A stretch of DNA of 64,000 bases from Cepaea nemoralis (GCA_014155875.1 JACEFZ010026865.1:1073724-1137723); one strand, 5' to 3'. Shown: positions 10,007-21,565, counted from the first letter of the stretch. Notes: generated by a model not told the origin, from the sequence alone. Translations and numbers: made by a program.

Positions 10007-10298
10007 TTGCGCTCGCTCGCTTTGAACTCAAGTATAGTCCACACACACTACTTCTAGTAGGGCTGGACTGAATTTTGCGTGTGGATTAGCTTTCCCTGTT
10101 AACAGTGTCCCTCGCCATCAGGCGAACCCACTCCGACTTCAGGGATACTTGTAATTTACGTCCCCAAGTCAAGAACGATAGGTCAACATTTTAGTCCACG
10201 GACTAATCCGGTGTAGGAGTTGAACCCCTTACCTCGGCATCAGCACACTGGATCTTAAGGAACACGCATTCTTTTCCATTCGGCCATGCTGACCTACG
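10007..10298 (-). repeat. SINE-2 copy (tRNA-like head at 10298 end)
   Basis: Read on the minus strand, the head has an A-box-like CATGGCCGAATGGAAAAG (10274-10291) and a B-box-like AGGGGTTCAACTCC (10216-10229), typical of a Ser/Leu-type tRNA-derived SINE. A roughly 200-bp body follows, ending in GCGAGCGAGCGC and an A run (a T run on the plus strand at about 10000). The second full copy is at 20029-20316; fragments are at 1125, 3805 and 28585. Confidence 0.8.
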
Positions 10299-10424
10299 AT
10301 GATGATGATGATTAAGATGATGATAACCCTCGACCTTCAGAGTGCGATGCTGCGAGTTAACCATTTTGACACAGAGACATTCCTCCCCCCCCCCCCCCAA
10401 TCTGTTTTTAATAAAGATGATAAT

Positions 10425-10515
10425 GTTGAAATTTATGTTGATGATAATATTGATGATAATGTTGATGATAATGTTGATGATAATGACGATGATAATTACG
10501 ATGGTAGTCAAGATG
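10425..10515. repeat. (TTGATGATAATG)n microsatellite, preceded by a C16 run
   Basis: Degenerate GATGATAAT units; a C homopolymer lies at 10384-10399. Confidence 0.85.
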
Positions 10516-10584
10516 ATATCTAGCTTTTCAGTTCTGAAATTCGATTAACTTAAAAAAAAAAGTCTCGTCCTTTTGGTATCTATA

Positions 10585-10690
10585 GCATAATTGGCACCTT
10601 GCGGTCTTGACAGGACGATAGTTTTAGTTAAACTGTGCTTCACAATTGGCATAATAACTACAACATATGTCGGTAGCGAATGTGACTGAT
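10585..10690 (+). repeat. DR-A 5' fragment
   Basis: ATTGGCACCTTGCGGTCTTG then ACGATAGTTT and GGCATAATAACTACAAC match the first 100 bases of DR-A. Confidence 0.6.
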
Positions 10691-10699
10691 CAGACCAAT

Positions 10700-11110
10700 T
10701 CACGCCGTAAATGTTCGCCCACAATGGATGCATGTAAACACTTGGTGATTTCCGCCATCACGCACCATCCGACGTCTCACACGCTCAATGTGTGATCTAT
10801 CTGTAATAATTTTCTCGTTTGTTTGTATTCCATTTCGGATCTTTGCCATCCATGCAAAGCGATCAGCAGCGACTTGCTCACAAAGTGCAATATCAATGTG
10901 TGTATCAGTCATGTCCCGCTTACACACATCTTTGTACAGCAGTAGAGGCCGACCCCGAGATCTTTTACCCATCTGTATTTCACCAAATAAAGATGCCTTT
11001 TGGTATTCTAACATCGTCCATCCTCATATTCATAATGTGTCCTATCCATCTAAGCCTACGAAGATTCCACGATGGACAAAAGAATCTGCAGGCAGTCGAT
11101 ATTCTTTAGC
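10700..11110 (-). pseudogene. LINE C-terminal remnant with zinc-finger tail (LINE-C)
   Basis: The minus-strand frame includes MLEYQKASLFGEIQMGKRSR, GRPLLLYKDVCKRDM, ERVRRRMVRDGG and a terminal FTCIHCGRTF. This order (GKRxxGRP, KDxCKRD, then a C-x2-C finger) is the familiar C-terminus of a widespread invertebrate LINE family distinct from LINE-A and LINE-B. The rest of the polymerase is missing upstream. Confidence 0.7.
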
Positions 11111-11690
11111 GCCTTGAATAGACCCTCATGTCTGCCAAATCAAATGCCTAAACCGAGAGTATGCATATATAATTTATCTACAGACATGTACAAGTGAATG
11201 TAGGTCACTATCAAATCTACAAGTTGGTGATCTGCCATGTTGTGTTTCAGAACGAGGCACGCTTCTCGAACATGTCCGTGAATACATTACATCAAATTAG
11301 AAGCCACGCGGATACAGTTATTTTTGTCCCCCTCTAACGACAATAATCTTACTAACTCTTTTGCTACCCGTGCAGAACAGGACTAAAAAGAATACGCAAA
11401 ATCCCAAAGGTGGTGCTTAGGGAGAGCACTAGACAAATTCCGGTGAATAGAGATGATGAAGGGACTCTGCGCGGGATAGGATACATCTCAGCAAACGGGA
11501 TAATAGAATAACTATACAGTTCCCTCTGTGAAACCCACGGGGGAAAAGAAATAGAGAGACTCCCAATATAACAGGACGGATAATATGGGGAGAACATGGG
11601 TTTCTGATAACGAGTACAGACTTCATCGTTATGTCTACATTTTGACTATTTTTTCCTTTAAAGAAGAATTGGATATAATTTTTAATATGT
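11111..11690. other. No recognisable feature
   Basis: No supported feature before the pyrimidine-rich array. Confidence 0.35.
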
Positions 11691-11693
11691 ACT

Positions 11694-11822
11694 TCCTCCT
11701 CCTCCTCCTCCTCCTCCTCCTCTTCCTCTTCCTCCACCACATCCTCTTCTTCTTCTTCTTCTTCTTCTTCTTCTTCTTCTTCTTCTTCTTCTTCTTCTTC
11801 TTCTTCTTTTTCTTCTTCCATT
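11694..11822. repeat. (TCC)n / (TTC)n microsatellite
   Basis: CCT units pass through CTTCCT into a long CTT run. Long open frames on both strands here are products of the trinucleotide period. Confidence 0.95.
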
Positions 11823-11826
11823 TACC

Positions 11827-12100
11827 TCAATAAAGTGTTGGACGGAGATGTAAAGATCTTGTATGCTCTCTTTCTAATTCCCTTAGTAAGTTGGTATTTA
11901 TTTCTCTAATGTTGCTCTTGATACCATCACTCCATCCTTTACGTGCTCTTCCTCTTGCTCTGTATCCATTACATTTCTTCAGTGTGGCTTTTTGTGGCAG
12001 ATGGTATGAGGTGACCAAACCATTTTATATTTTGTTCTTTAATGAACTGCATGATTGGTTTCAGACCTTGTCGTCTTCTAATTTGTAAACGCAATAACAC
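11827..12100 (-). pseudogene. LINE C-terminal remnant (LINE-D)
   Basis: The minus strand reads LKPIMQFIKEQNIKWFGHLI then, after a shift in frame, YRARGRARKGWSDGIKSNIR. KWFGHL plus RARGRxRKxWxDGI is the standard C-terminal signature of LINE reverse transcriptases. A frame break near 11990-12020 and truncation make it a pseudogene. Confidence 0.7.
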
Positions 12101-12234
12101 AACTGCATGAAGACAAAACGCAGACACAGATAAACAAGTGTGACCATCTTTAAGAAAAAAAGACATTACATGCAGAAAGTTAGTTGCAAATTATTTACAG
12201 GACATCGCAGCCAACCAAAGTTTTTTGTTGTGTG

Positions 12235-12425
12235 TGTGGCTATTTGTGGTTTCTTGGCGAGTGTACTTTTAGTTGTATGGCATTATTTTTTGAACGACCG
12301 GCACTCAAACCATTGTATGAAAACCAATCGCAAAATTGTCTGTGGCCAAATCGCCCACAGCTGTGTTTCAATCGCGGTATGCGGGATTACGAATTGCGAC
12401 CTTAACCCCTTCGCGACTACATTAC
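12235..12425 (-). repeat. SINE-4 copy
   Basis: Reverse complement contains the tRNA-like start AAGGGGTTAAGGTCGCAATT plus CGTAATCCCGC, then GAAACACAGCTGTGGGC and the conserved body. It gives one of the clearest views of the SINE-4 head. Confidence 0.7.
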
Positions 12426-12852
12426 CTGTACACTACAAATAAGCAGAAAACGCCCTTTGAAAAGTATAATATGACAACAAAACAGGATAGATTAAGAGTC
12501 TTTAGATTACAGGTAAATGCGAAAACAAAAACAATCTATACCCTACCAAAGCGCGCGTGACACATGGCAGTGGTTATTTCACAGGGGGTGCCACTTGTAC
12601 TGTCGTATGACGATTGAAAACTGCTCGAAGCAGGATAGAAATACTCTAGAAGTCTAGAAGTAGGACCAGGAAAATTAGACATGAAAAGCCTAATAAAAGA
12701 AGAAACGATCAGAAACTGGAGACCAGTGTTGATAGAAAGCAAGAACTACTTTGCATCTAATTAGTAAACCAAACGGAAAGACAACAATAAGGGCAAATAT
12801 AAAAATCGCAGCCAAAAAAAAAATATGTGGAAATTGAGGCTAGGTAAGTTGC
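12426..12852. other. No recognisable feature
   Basis: A-rich on the plus strand; may be the degraded upstream part of the following LINE remnant, but no motif can be supported. Confidence 0.3.
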
Positions 12853-13017
12853 ATTCAAATGGGAAGAATTGAAGAATCAATCTGTGAAGAATGTTACGAC
12901 GTAAACAACATAAGCCACTTTAGAGTGAACTGCCAACTTTTTAAACAAAGACAACGCGGATCTAACCACTTACTTCCAAATTACAAACAAAGAAGTGACA
13001 ACAACGAACTAATATTG
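12853..13017 (+). pseudogene. LINE C-terminal zinc-knuckle remnant (LINE-E)
   Basis: A 55-codon frame reads GRIEESICEECYDVNNISHF then RVNCQLFKQRQRG. The spacing C-x2-C-x7-H-x4-C, with an acidic lead and a basic tail, matches the C-terminal knuckle found after the RNase H domain in several LINE families. The upstream coding region is too degraded to recognise, and a TAG stop follows at 13018. Confidence 0.5.
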
Positions 13018-13364
13018 TAGACAGTGATCGAGATAAACAAAGGACTATGAAACAAAATATTCAACGAACAAAAACTGTTATATAACAAGCTAGAAGAGAA
13101 CAACAAAAAGCAGGAGATGACCTCTCCTACTGACAAGTCATATCAGAAGGATCACGCGAACAGAGTAAGCAAAATCAGAATGAAAGAAGAAATCTCAGCT
13201 ATGTAAAAACACCGGAGACCAGTAACTAACGTACAGCCCAAATTATGACCTTGGTAAAGTTTGAACAGGGGTAAACTTCTTTTTAAAACCTTTTATTTAA
13301 TGGGTATAACAATAAGATAGGGTTGACTGGGTGTAAGGATTCATGTATCAATAAATTCGAGGAG

Positions 13365-13860
13365 AGACATACAGATAAACTAGACATACCTGCAGACATA
13401 CAGATAAACTAGACATACCTGCAGACATACAGATATACTAGACATAATGGCAGACGTACAGATAAACCAGACATAACGGCAGACATACATATGTACTAGA
13501 CATACCGACAGACATACATATATACTAGACATAACCGACACACACATACATATATACTAGACATAACGGCAGACATGCATATATACTAGACATAACCGAC
13601 ACACATACAGATATGCTAGACATAACCGACACACATACATATATACTACACATAACGGCAGATATACAGATATACTAGACATAACGGCAGACATACAGAT
13701 TTACTAGACATAATGACAGACATACAAATATACTAGACATAACGGCAGACATACAGATATACTAGACATAACTGTAGACATACAGATATACTAGACATAC
13801 TGACAGACATACAGATAAACTAGGCATAACCTCAGCCATACATCTACACTAGACAACGAC
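13365..13860. repeat. 29-bp minisatellite, about 16 units
   Basis: Unit AGACATACAGATATACT plus AGACATAACGGC, with variants at CGGC/CCGAC/CCTGC and AGATA/ATATA. Purely tandem, no coding frame. Confidence 0.9.
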
Positions 13861-14220
13861 AGTCACACATTTGTTCTCCAAGAACTAGTCAACCATGAAT
13901 GATGGTAGATTTGTGAAATGCTTGAAAGATGACGGGGTGCTTTTTTCGACAGACAACGATGAATGATGGTAGATATGTGAAGTGCTTGACAGATAACTAA
14001 CATATAATACAAAAGAAGAATGAAGAACAAAAATGTTAATTCTTTCAGTTCTATGCACTACTGGATTCGAGACATTGAGTCACGCATTCTCTTACTTTTC
14101 ATGTTTTGTCAGTGCATGCTTCAGAAATGTGATTACTCCAGTGACTATTTCTGTTCTATTTATAATGCCACAACATATCTGGAGTGCGTTAGTTTGATTT
14201 CGTGTAATTATTTAATGTAG
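13861..14220. other. Short duplication, otherwise nothing recognised
   Basis: A segment starting GAATGATGGTAGAT and running into GTGAAATGCTTGA is present twice (about 13898 and 13960). Nothing else is recognised before the LINE-B copy. Confidence 0.4.
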
Positions 14221-16590
14221 ATGTCTGGTTGCTCCAGCAACCAGACAGACATGGGAGGCCGAAATCTGGCCAAGGAGGTCACCTCAGACAGATGCAAGGC
14301 CCAGAACACTTCGGATGAAGACACAGTGACAGTGAAAGAAATCAAGGCTGTGCTTCGACGATAAAAAAACAGTGCTCCAGGTCCTGATGGCATAAGATAC
14401 GACGACATAAATAGGTGTACCGACAATGAGCTAGAGAAACTAGCAGACATGTACAACAACAGTATAGGGAGTGCTAGCATCAAGGAGGAATGGTTACACA
14501 GCTATCTGATTCCCTTGCCGAAGCCTGACAAAGACCACAAAAAAATTCAGGGATATCGAATTATAACCATGCAGAATACAATAGGCAAGCTGCTGGAGAA
14601 GGTAATTGCCAGGAAAATATCAAGCCAACTAGAGAGGCAAGGTGTTTTCCCACCTACCCTGGGTGGGTACCGTCCAAAAAGAGAAACCTGGACCAATGCA
14701 GCAGTCTTTGCCCATGATGTCTATGAAGGTTTCCACTCCGGCACTGAAACCGTTGCTGCAGCGATTGATCTTGAGGACGCATACAACAGAGTACCACTGG
14801 ATTTTTTAATGTTTCAGCTTCTTGAACTAAACGTAAGTCCATTCCTCCTTAGTTGGATCGCTGCAGCCCTCTTCCAACGGAAAGTAGCTTTTAGATGTGG
14901 CAGTTGGACTTCGGAACCAACAACAATATATCCTGGCCTACCACAGGGATCACCATTATCTCCGGTACTGTTCAACGCCTACACAGTGAGAATCACCAGT
15001 GAGCAGATCACTGGACCTGACAGGACATTGTCATATGCCGATGATGTTTTAGTGTATCGTCAGGGTAAGGATAGAGAGGAGGTTGCTGTGGAAATACAAA
15101 CCGAACTCAATCGCATAAGTACTTGTGTGTGATGAAGCTGGGGCAATGGTCAACCCAACAAAGGCAACAGTGACTTGGTTCTCGTTGAATAATCATATTG
15201 TCAACAATCCAACACCAACTGTAATGCTGTGTTCAGAGACGGCGGAAAGAACGCAGGCAATGAATTACCTGGGGATACGGTTTGATCGAAGCCTTGCTTA
15301 TAATGTGCACATAGACCAGGTGATAACAAAGGCCAAGCGGGGTTTGGCAGCGATGCGGGTGATGGCGGCAGCAAACTGTGAGCAGCGCCATCTATGTCTT
15401 CTGTACGAGGGGCTGGTCATGTCTGTTTTGGAGTATGCAATGGCAATCCTGACTCTCAGCCATAAGCAGATAGAAAGGATGGAAAGGATACAGAATGAAG
15501 CTATGCGCATTATTCTTGGATGTACAAGAGATACAGCATGCAGGGCGATGCGCTACCTTCTTGATTTTCCAACCATTGAAGAGAGAATACAAGTTTGCAG
15601 GGCACGCGCCTACCTCAGAATTAACGCAAACACACAACATCCACTGCATAGTGAAATTAGGAAGGTGAAGGGCAGCAGGTTAAAAAGAGGACGGTCGTGG
15701 ATGGGTCAAGCCGAAGACATTCTTCAACAGGTGTGTTCACTTGAGGACTTAGAACCTGGCGAGGAGTGGGTGCAAGTGCCAACAGACTTCTGCACATCCT
15801 TTTCAGTTTGCATCCAACTAGATAGAAAATGCAGACAAGAAAATCCGGCTGCTGTTGAGGCTGAAGTACAAGCGTTGATTTTCGAGAATTCGCTAGACGG
15901 TGACGCGGTCATCTACACAGATGGGTCGGTCGTCCGACTTGTGAGAAGCTCATGGTCCTTTACATCTCGGGCCGGAGGGAGAATTGTGAAGGAGGACTCT
16001 GGTGCTTTCACTGAAACCACAAGTAGCCTGACCATGGAAGTCATGGCAGTAAGTAAAGCAATAACATGGCTCGAGACACAAACATTCACTAGGGCTTGTT
16101 TCCTTAGCGACTCAATGAACATGATCAAGAGGATAGAGGAGGGGTCGATCCGAAGAGAATGGTTGCTGCCTCTGAAGCGGTCTCGACTGGCAAAGATTAG
16201 TTTCATCTTCGTGCCAGGGCATGCGGGAGTACAAGGAAATGAGCGGGCTGACAAGCTCGCAGGTGAGGCTACTGTGGAGGGCGGACGCGCCATGGACCAG
16301 GCTGACATTCTGAATGCTCTACGAGAAGTGAGACTTTTGCGAGAACCAAGTGATGACTGTGAATCTACAACAATGGCCAGACTGCGAGAGCAGCAAATTA
16401 AAAGAGGGATGGCCAAACAGGAACACTACGCAGGAAGCCAAAGAAGATTGATAAACCAACACAGAACTGGCGTCGTTAGCCGCTACACGCTGCGGGATTT
16501 GCTGAGGAGGGGATCCGAGCACTTATGGACTGAATGGTTCGATGTGCAACGAGGATGATCTGTCGACTAACTAACTAACTAACTAATGTA
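14221..16590 (+). pseudogene. LINE-B1 (I-like) reverse transcriptase plus RNase H
   Basis: 5'-truncated non-LTR retrotransposon, the fullest in the window. Order: NSAPGPDGIRYDDI (RT finger), IPLPKPDKD, YRIITMQNTIGKLLEKVI, AIDLEDAYNRV, PGLPQGSPLSPVLFN, and YADD at 15034-15045. After the RT comes a linker with YLGIRFDRSL and NEAMRIILGCTRDT, then an RNase H domain: catalytic D in IYTDGSV (15911 on), E in TMEVMAV, D in LSDSMNM and D in GNERADKLAG. Defects: TAA at 14362-14364, a frameshift near 15115-15125, and a damaged terminal knuckle (HLWTEWF where the copy at 62736 has HLWTCPEC). The coding part ends at 16558; a CTAA tail of five units closes the element. It made cDNA when intact; it is dead here. 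Confidence 0.93.
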
Positions 16591-16639
16591 GATGTAAAAA
16601 ATTTTGTGGGGAAACTCTTTGAAGAAAGGGATAACGATT

Positions 16640-17010
16640 AGTCATCATCATCACGTGCCTTGCCACCAGGCGAAGGCGTTCATGTCTCTCCACAGATTCC
16701 GGTCCATGGTGCTCTGGATCAACTCTGCTGGTGACATCCCTCGTGTCTCAGTCCATCCAGCATCATTTCTCGTTGTCTGCCTCCGCCTCTATTCCTTTTG
16801 ATGTTTCTAGTCGTCACTATGTTCTTCAATACCTCTACTCTCATCAAATGTCCAAATAAAGCTGTTTGTCTAATTCTTATGATTGCATATACTTTTCTAG
16901 TTTCATTAGCCTCTTTCAGGCAATCGTTGTTAGTTACTCTGGCAGTATAAGGAATTCGCAACATTCGTCTTAGGAATCACATCTCTGTTGCTTCCAAGTT
17001 CTAATTAACT
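16640..17010 (-). pseudogene. LINE-A2 3'-end remnant
   Basis: The minus-strand frame reads MLRIPYTARVTNNDCLKEAN, ALFGHLMRVEVLKNIVTTRN and GGGRQREMMLDG. This is the LINE-A C-terminal module in a diverged subfamily also seen at 22575(-), 24530(-) and 54600(+). It ends in CACGTGATGATGATGAC (minus), a TGA-repeat tail. Confidence 0.75.
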
Positions 17011-17500
17011 TGCTCATTTACATTCCAAGATTCGCCAAAAATTGCAAGAACCGAATTAATAAAGAATGGTTTTTAAGAAGGTATCAATACAACAATAAAA
17101 CTTTGAGGAAATACAGCCAACGGCAAAGGAAACCATAGAATGAAACGAAAATGTTCAAATCATACTCACTGGTCTGGAAGTATCTGGCGTTTCTGCCTTG
17201 CATTCTGGTCGGTTCTAACAATCAACGTCAATAAAGTCAATATAACCAAACACAAATGTTTCTGCCCCATCTGGAAAGCCTCTAGAAAGCTCTAGAAGTC
17301 CACAAGAAATATCTATTTGTCGTGAAGAATCCAGCAGTGCATGTGTTCATCAAGTTGATAAGTTCGAATAGAAACGTCGCCTTGATTCCTTCACTCAAAA
17401 CATGGCGGTTTATCTGGCCATACAATGGATGCTAAATTTCACATCTGCCTCACAGAAATGTATCTTAGAACAAATGAGGGCCCGTGGATCGCCGATACAA
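17011..17500. other. No recognisable feature
   Basis: No supported feature. Confidence 0.35.
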
Positions 17501-17590
17501 GGCCGATAGTTTGAATTGTTCCGTGAATACAAGGTTGATAGTTTAAATTGTTCCGTGAATACAAGGCTGATAGTTTGAATTGTTCTGTGA
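17500..17590. repeat. Short tandem repeat, 3 units of about 34 bp
   Basis: Unit AATACAAGGCTGATAGTTTG then AATTGTTCCGTG, present three times with small differences. Confidence 0.8.
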
Positions 17591-17764
17591 CCGGAGTTAT
17601 AATCTCACTATGGCTACAGGAGGCGTGTCTTGGATTCAATTTGCGTCTCGCAACAGGTCAGCAGGACTTCCTAAACGAAAAGACAACAATAAGAATGTGA
17701 ATTAAATTATGTGCGTATATTTGATGGCAAAGACTTACGAATATTAAATATCATATATTGGCAG

Positions 17765-17900
17765 CAAGCAGAGAAGTGGTTAAGCAGCCGGCCTTGTGCT
17801 TCTAAGGTTGTGAGTTCAATACCTGGCTCCGTCACTCGGTTTACGAGGTAGCGTTCTGGGAGACTCCTGGAGGTCGTCGCTGGAACTACGGAGTTCGATG
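17765..17900 (+). repeat. tRNA-like SINE head and body (unclassified)
   Basis: A-box-like GAAGTGGTTAAGC (17773-17785) and B-box-like GTGAGTTCAATACC (17810-17823) with a short body after it. Probably a tRNA-derived SINE of another family; no second copy was recognised. Confidence 0.5.
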
Positions 17901-18165
17901 CGACGCTTCCGACATGGAGGCCCTGTGGAAAGAGACCGGGTCATATCTGATCTAGGAGACTCCTTTGATAGAAAAAATAGTCAGAAAACTGAGCATACGT
18001 CCTGTGACAATAAACGGGTCCGAAGCGTGGATATTTTCAACAAATCAGCTGGAACACACATGTGCGCCTTTGAATATACATGTTAAAGAAGAGTATTACA
18101 AAACCTTTGGGTGAATAAGAAAATAAACGTATCTATACATCAAGAACTAAACATTGAAGAAGATT
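17901..18165. other. No recognisable feature
   Basis: No supported feature. Confidence 0.35.
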
Positions 18166-18167
18166 TG

Positions 18168-18398
18168 TTCACTGATTCAGTTCTATACAAAAATAGTAGA
18201 GTTGGACCAAACATGATACATAATCACATGAACAAATATTATAATGTAAATTTGGATTCACTGAGCATTAAAACTGCTGAGGATACCGTGAAATGAAACA
18301 AATAGCACAATGTCACTAGTATGGCGATATATCGCCCCTTATCAACATGGGAGGTCACATTTGGCGATATATTATCCTTCGGCTGTTAATCAGTTAAG
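18168..18398. mobile_element. MITE-D copy 2
   Basis: Same landmarks as 6312-6538, with ends CACTGATTCAGTTC and GGCTGTTAATCAGTTAAG. The centre contains the palindrome GGCGATATATCGCC. Confidence 0.65.
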
Positions 18399-18552
18399 AT
18401 AAACAAAGATTAAATATCTGGGTAAGCACAAAGACACAAGTTCTAGAAAAGACCAATACGGAAGGAAGTGTATCGGGCTTGTCCCCAGAAGAAATATCAA
18501 TTTGGGACCCCTTTGAGGTCATTAAGATATGTAATAAATAAATACATACGTA

Positions 18553-18803
18553 TTGTTTGTCTCTCATAGAAGTAGACATATCATACGTTTGATAGACCTG
18601 GCTAACGATGACACCATTTTAGGGCGCAATCGTAACAGAGGAAGAGGCCGACCACGTAAACGTTGGACGGAGGGAATAGCAGAGTTCATGGGAATATCGA
18701 TATATGAAGCCCATAATCGGGCACTCTCACGAAGTTTATACTTCATCTCGACACCGCAAGGTATAAGAGGAACATGATGAGATGAGATGAGATGAGATGA
18801 GAA
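18553..18803 (+). pseudogene. LINE C-terminal remnant with GATGA tail
   Basis: The frame ending at 18777 contains NRNRGRGRPRKRWTEGIAEF and ISIYEAHNRALSR, a standard LINE reverse transcriptase C-terminus. Five or so GATGA units follow at 18775-18803 and look like the element's 3' tail. The 5' part is missing. Confidence 0.7.
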
Positions 18804-18814
18804 TTCATAATTCC

Positions 18815-18995
18815 ATATAACGCGTTCGAAACACAACTGCGGGCGATTTAGCAGCAGACCGCCTTGCGTTCTTCTTTTAACAACAATCACGTTCAGAAAA
18901 CAATGGCAACGTACTTAACTAACACTCGCTAAGAAATCACAAACAGCCTGAAGGTGCTGGGGTTGACTGTGACGTCCTGTAAAGGATATACAACT
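18815..18995 (+). repeat. SINE-4 copy
   Basis: CGTTCGAAACACAACTGCGG, TTAGCAGCAGACCGCCTTGC, TTCAGAAAACAATGGCAAC and GACGTCCTGTAAAGGATA; followed by a CTAA-type run. Confidence 0.75.
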
Positions 18996-19109
18996 AACTA
19001 ACTAATTAACTAACTAGTTGGCCATGTAATTATGAAACGTTATAGAAATGGATGAAGAATAATCAATCATTTTCTAGAATACGAGACAAATTATGAAACG
19101 TTATAGATA

Positions 19110-19318
19110 CAGAATCGGCGTCTGTGGTTTAGGATTAGTGAAAGGAGTTTCACAATCCCGGCATACCGTGTTGGAAGTGGGAATAGATATGGAAGCAGTT
19201 ACAATAGTTTACTCGTCGGCCGTTCAGAAAGCAACAGCAAACTACTGAACTTAATATTGCCTTGCAAATCAGAGACAAAAATGTTTTGGGTTGATTACCA
19301 CGTCCTGTAAAAAAGAAC
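19110..19318 (+). repeat. SINE-4 copy
   Basis: TTCAGAAAGCAACAGCAAAC, a TGCCTTGCAAATCAGAGAC block and ACGTCCTGTAAAAAAG. Diverged at the 5' end. Confidence 0.6.
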
Positions 19319-19509
19319 ATGCAATTAACTTTTTAAATGCAAACGGAATATAAAGTATCGGTGCCTATATTACATAACGCAAATTGAATACATTTAATAA
19401 ACTTTGTGCCATAATACCATGTTATATTTAATTGTATAATTGGTTACCTGTGCATACTTAATGGAGCAAACACATGTATCTTATTAACAGTACAGTCACT
19501 ATTCTTTAG

Positions 19510-19616
19510 CCGTTCTTTCGGCCAACGAGATGTCTGTGCCCAAAACGATTGTGCCCGGACAGAAATCGCTCAAACCGAAGACAGCCAAGTCACGTCCGCA
19601 AGATGGAGACATCAAA
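19510..19616 (+). CDS. Candidate host exon, 35 codons (unidentified protein)
   Basis: An acceptor-like CTATTCTTTAG is followed by an open frame beginning VLSANEMSVPKTIVPGQ and ending in DGDIK, then a donor-like AAA/GTGAGATT. Codons lean to G/C at third positions and the stretch is not part of any repeat recognised here. The frame could begin at the internal ATG (19530-19532) if this is a first exon. A minus-strand open frame covers the same bases. No domain is recognised. Chance is a real possibility for a 107-bp exon. Confidence 0.25.
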
Positions 19617-20028
19617 GTGAGATTAACTGCCGCCAGAAAGCGCGGAAAATGTTTGTGCCATGTAATTTGACACGAAGATGGACACACCGCCTGCGTGGTA
19701 CGGACATCCGAGTCGTTGTGGTATCACCCTGGTAAATGAGAGTTGGGGAGTGGAAAGATAAGCTCAATTATTAGTGTTCGTATTGGCTCGGTACTGTAAA
19801 TGTTTTTTTTTAAAAGACATATTACATACACGTAGACTCGATGGACTAATGGTTTGCGAGCATGCTTAGGTTGATGATGTCCTGGGTTTGTTTGTCAGCA
19901 GAATCATGGTTATTTTGCGCGGACAGGTCCAGCTCTGGGGTCCACACAGCCTGGTAAAATGAATACAGGGTAATTTTCTGGGGAATGACCATGAAGGGCA
20001 GGCGTCAAGGAAGAGAACTGGTCACTTT
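19617..20028. other. No recognisable feature
   Basis: No supported feature. Confidence 0.3.
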
Positions 20029-20316
20029 TGCGCTCGCTCGCTTTGACCTCAAGCATAGTCCATACACACTACTTTTTAATAGTGCTGGGCTGAATTCTGC
20101 GTGTGGATTAGCTTTCCCTATTACCAGTGTCCCTCGCCATCTGGCGAACCCACTCCGACTTCATGTGTACTTGTAATTAACGTCTCCAAGTCAAGATGAT
20201 AGGTCAACATTTTAGTCCAACTGTCCGGTGTAGTGGGTTGAACCCCTTACCTCGGCATCAGCACACCGGATGTGTAAGAACACGCGTTCTTATCCATTCG
20301 GCCATGATGACCTACA
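20029..20316 (-). repeat. SINE-2 copy 2
   Basis: Almost collinear with 10007-10298. The minus strand has an A-box-like CATGGCCGAATGGATAAG and a B-box-like AGGGGTTCAACCC, a body with GTGTGGATTAGCTTTCCC (plus orientation), and the GCGCTCGCTCGC end at 20031. Confidence 0.8.
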
Positions 20317-20470
20317 CTGGCCGCTTGAACACGATGCAGTAGGGCTAGAATTGCGATGGCCTAACACTGCACTCCCCTTCGGTAGTTGTCTGTATGGGAC
20401 AAGAGACAGCCTTACCTTCTTAAGTTCACACATGTATGGGTATATACGTATGTATAAATGTATAAAAGAA

Positions 20471-20472
<2 letters not shown>

Positions 20473-20534
<62 letters not shown>
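20473..20534. repeat. (GT)n microsatellite
   Basis: A GT dinucleotide run ends in a short G run. Confidence 0.97.
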
Positions 20535-20554
20535 GGGGGGTACGGGGTGTCAGG

Positions 20555-21060
20555 TATTGGTAGCACCTTTGGTAAGGATGACTCTCATGTCCTTTTCAGG
20601 ACCCATCCCCCACTGGTCCAAGCCTGACACCCAGCTCACGCCTGTAGCTCCTAGTAGCTGTCAGCATGCGACAGCGGCCACCCCCCGGGCAACAGCTGTG
20701 AGAGGCTGGCTAAACCAGGCGCGGGTAGCCGATTTGGTGTCACACCAAGCGGTGAAGTAGGGTAATGCCTACCCAGCATGTGAAGACAGGATCCGGCAGA
20801 CTGCGCGGAAGAAATCATTCCAGATTCAAAGGGCAAGACGGCGTTTACCTGCAAAGCGTTGTGGAACGTATTGAGCACGGCAAGGCACGTAGCGCGCCCT
20901 GGTCATCCACTGCACCTGTATTCGTCTCCAGTCGTCTCGACTTGTCTTGCCACTGGACTCAGATGGACTCAGGCGAGAGAGTGAGGTCGACGAATTGCGC
21001 AACTCTTCCTCACTTTAATCCAAGTCATCGCGCAAGTCATTCTTCATCCAACGTGTGTTG
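20555..21060 (+). other. GC-rich unique-looking segment, possible retroelement 5' region
   Basis: This stretch is clearly more GC-rich than its surroundings and free of tandem repeats. Its style (CCAAGCCTGACACCCAGCTC, GGCAACAGCTGTGAGAGGC and, near the end, TCGTCTCGACTTGTCTTGCC) resembles 5' untranslated regions of LINEs that I recall from mollusc genomes, but no second copy lies in this window. No convincing coding frame. Confidence 0.3.
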
Positions 21061-21075
21061 GAGGAAGGGGGGGGG

Positions 21076-21475
21076 GGGCTGAGTGGTCTCGAAATATGGT
21101 GTCCGCCTCCAGTGCTGGAGGTCCCGGGTTCAAGCCCCGGTGAGAACCGGGATTTTTTCACGTGGACTTCTAGTAATAAAATTTCTCCTGGTGTCTGGGT
21201 AGTGAGATTCGGCGCCCGTGTGTATTGTTGCCCACGTAAATATCCCTTTCAGTTGGAGATCGAAAAAGAGTAGCCTAACGGGAAGAATTTCGAGTTGAAA
21301 ATCTACCCAAAGTATTTCAGGATCCTCGCTGGTGTTACGGAATTCGTGCACTGAGCTGAGATTCTCCGGACTCAGGCTTGAGTTAGGAGTAGAAGGAGGA
21401 CTTATGGGTAACACCTGTGTGCCGTGATGTTGATCCGTCGACTTAACTAAGCTAAAACTAAACTAAATTAAACTA
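21076..21475 (+). repeat. SINE-1 copy 2
   Basis: The cleanest SINE-1. A-box-like GGCTGAGTGGTCTCGAAAT at about 21077 and a near-canonical B-box GGGTTCAAGCCCC at 21126-21138 lie in a head with a long variable arm. The body has TGGACTTCTAGTAATAAAAT and ATCTACCCAAAGTATTTCAG. The 3' section (GGACTTATGGGTAAC, then GATCCGTCGACTTAACTAA) ends in CTAAA-type units. An internally placed G run lies at its 5' edge. Confidence 0.85.
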
Positions 21476-21496
21476 GGTATGAGTGTTTACATGAGT

Positions 21497-21497
<1 letters not shown>

Positions 21498-21565
<68 letters not shown>

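Noticed and set aside
21076..21160. Functional tRNA gene
   Set aside because: A- and B-box are present, but the sequence continues into a SINE body repeated at 1951 and the acceptor stem does not pair convincingly by eye.
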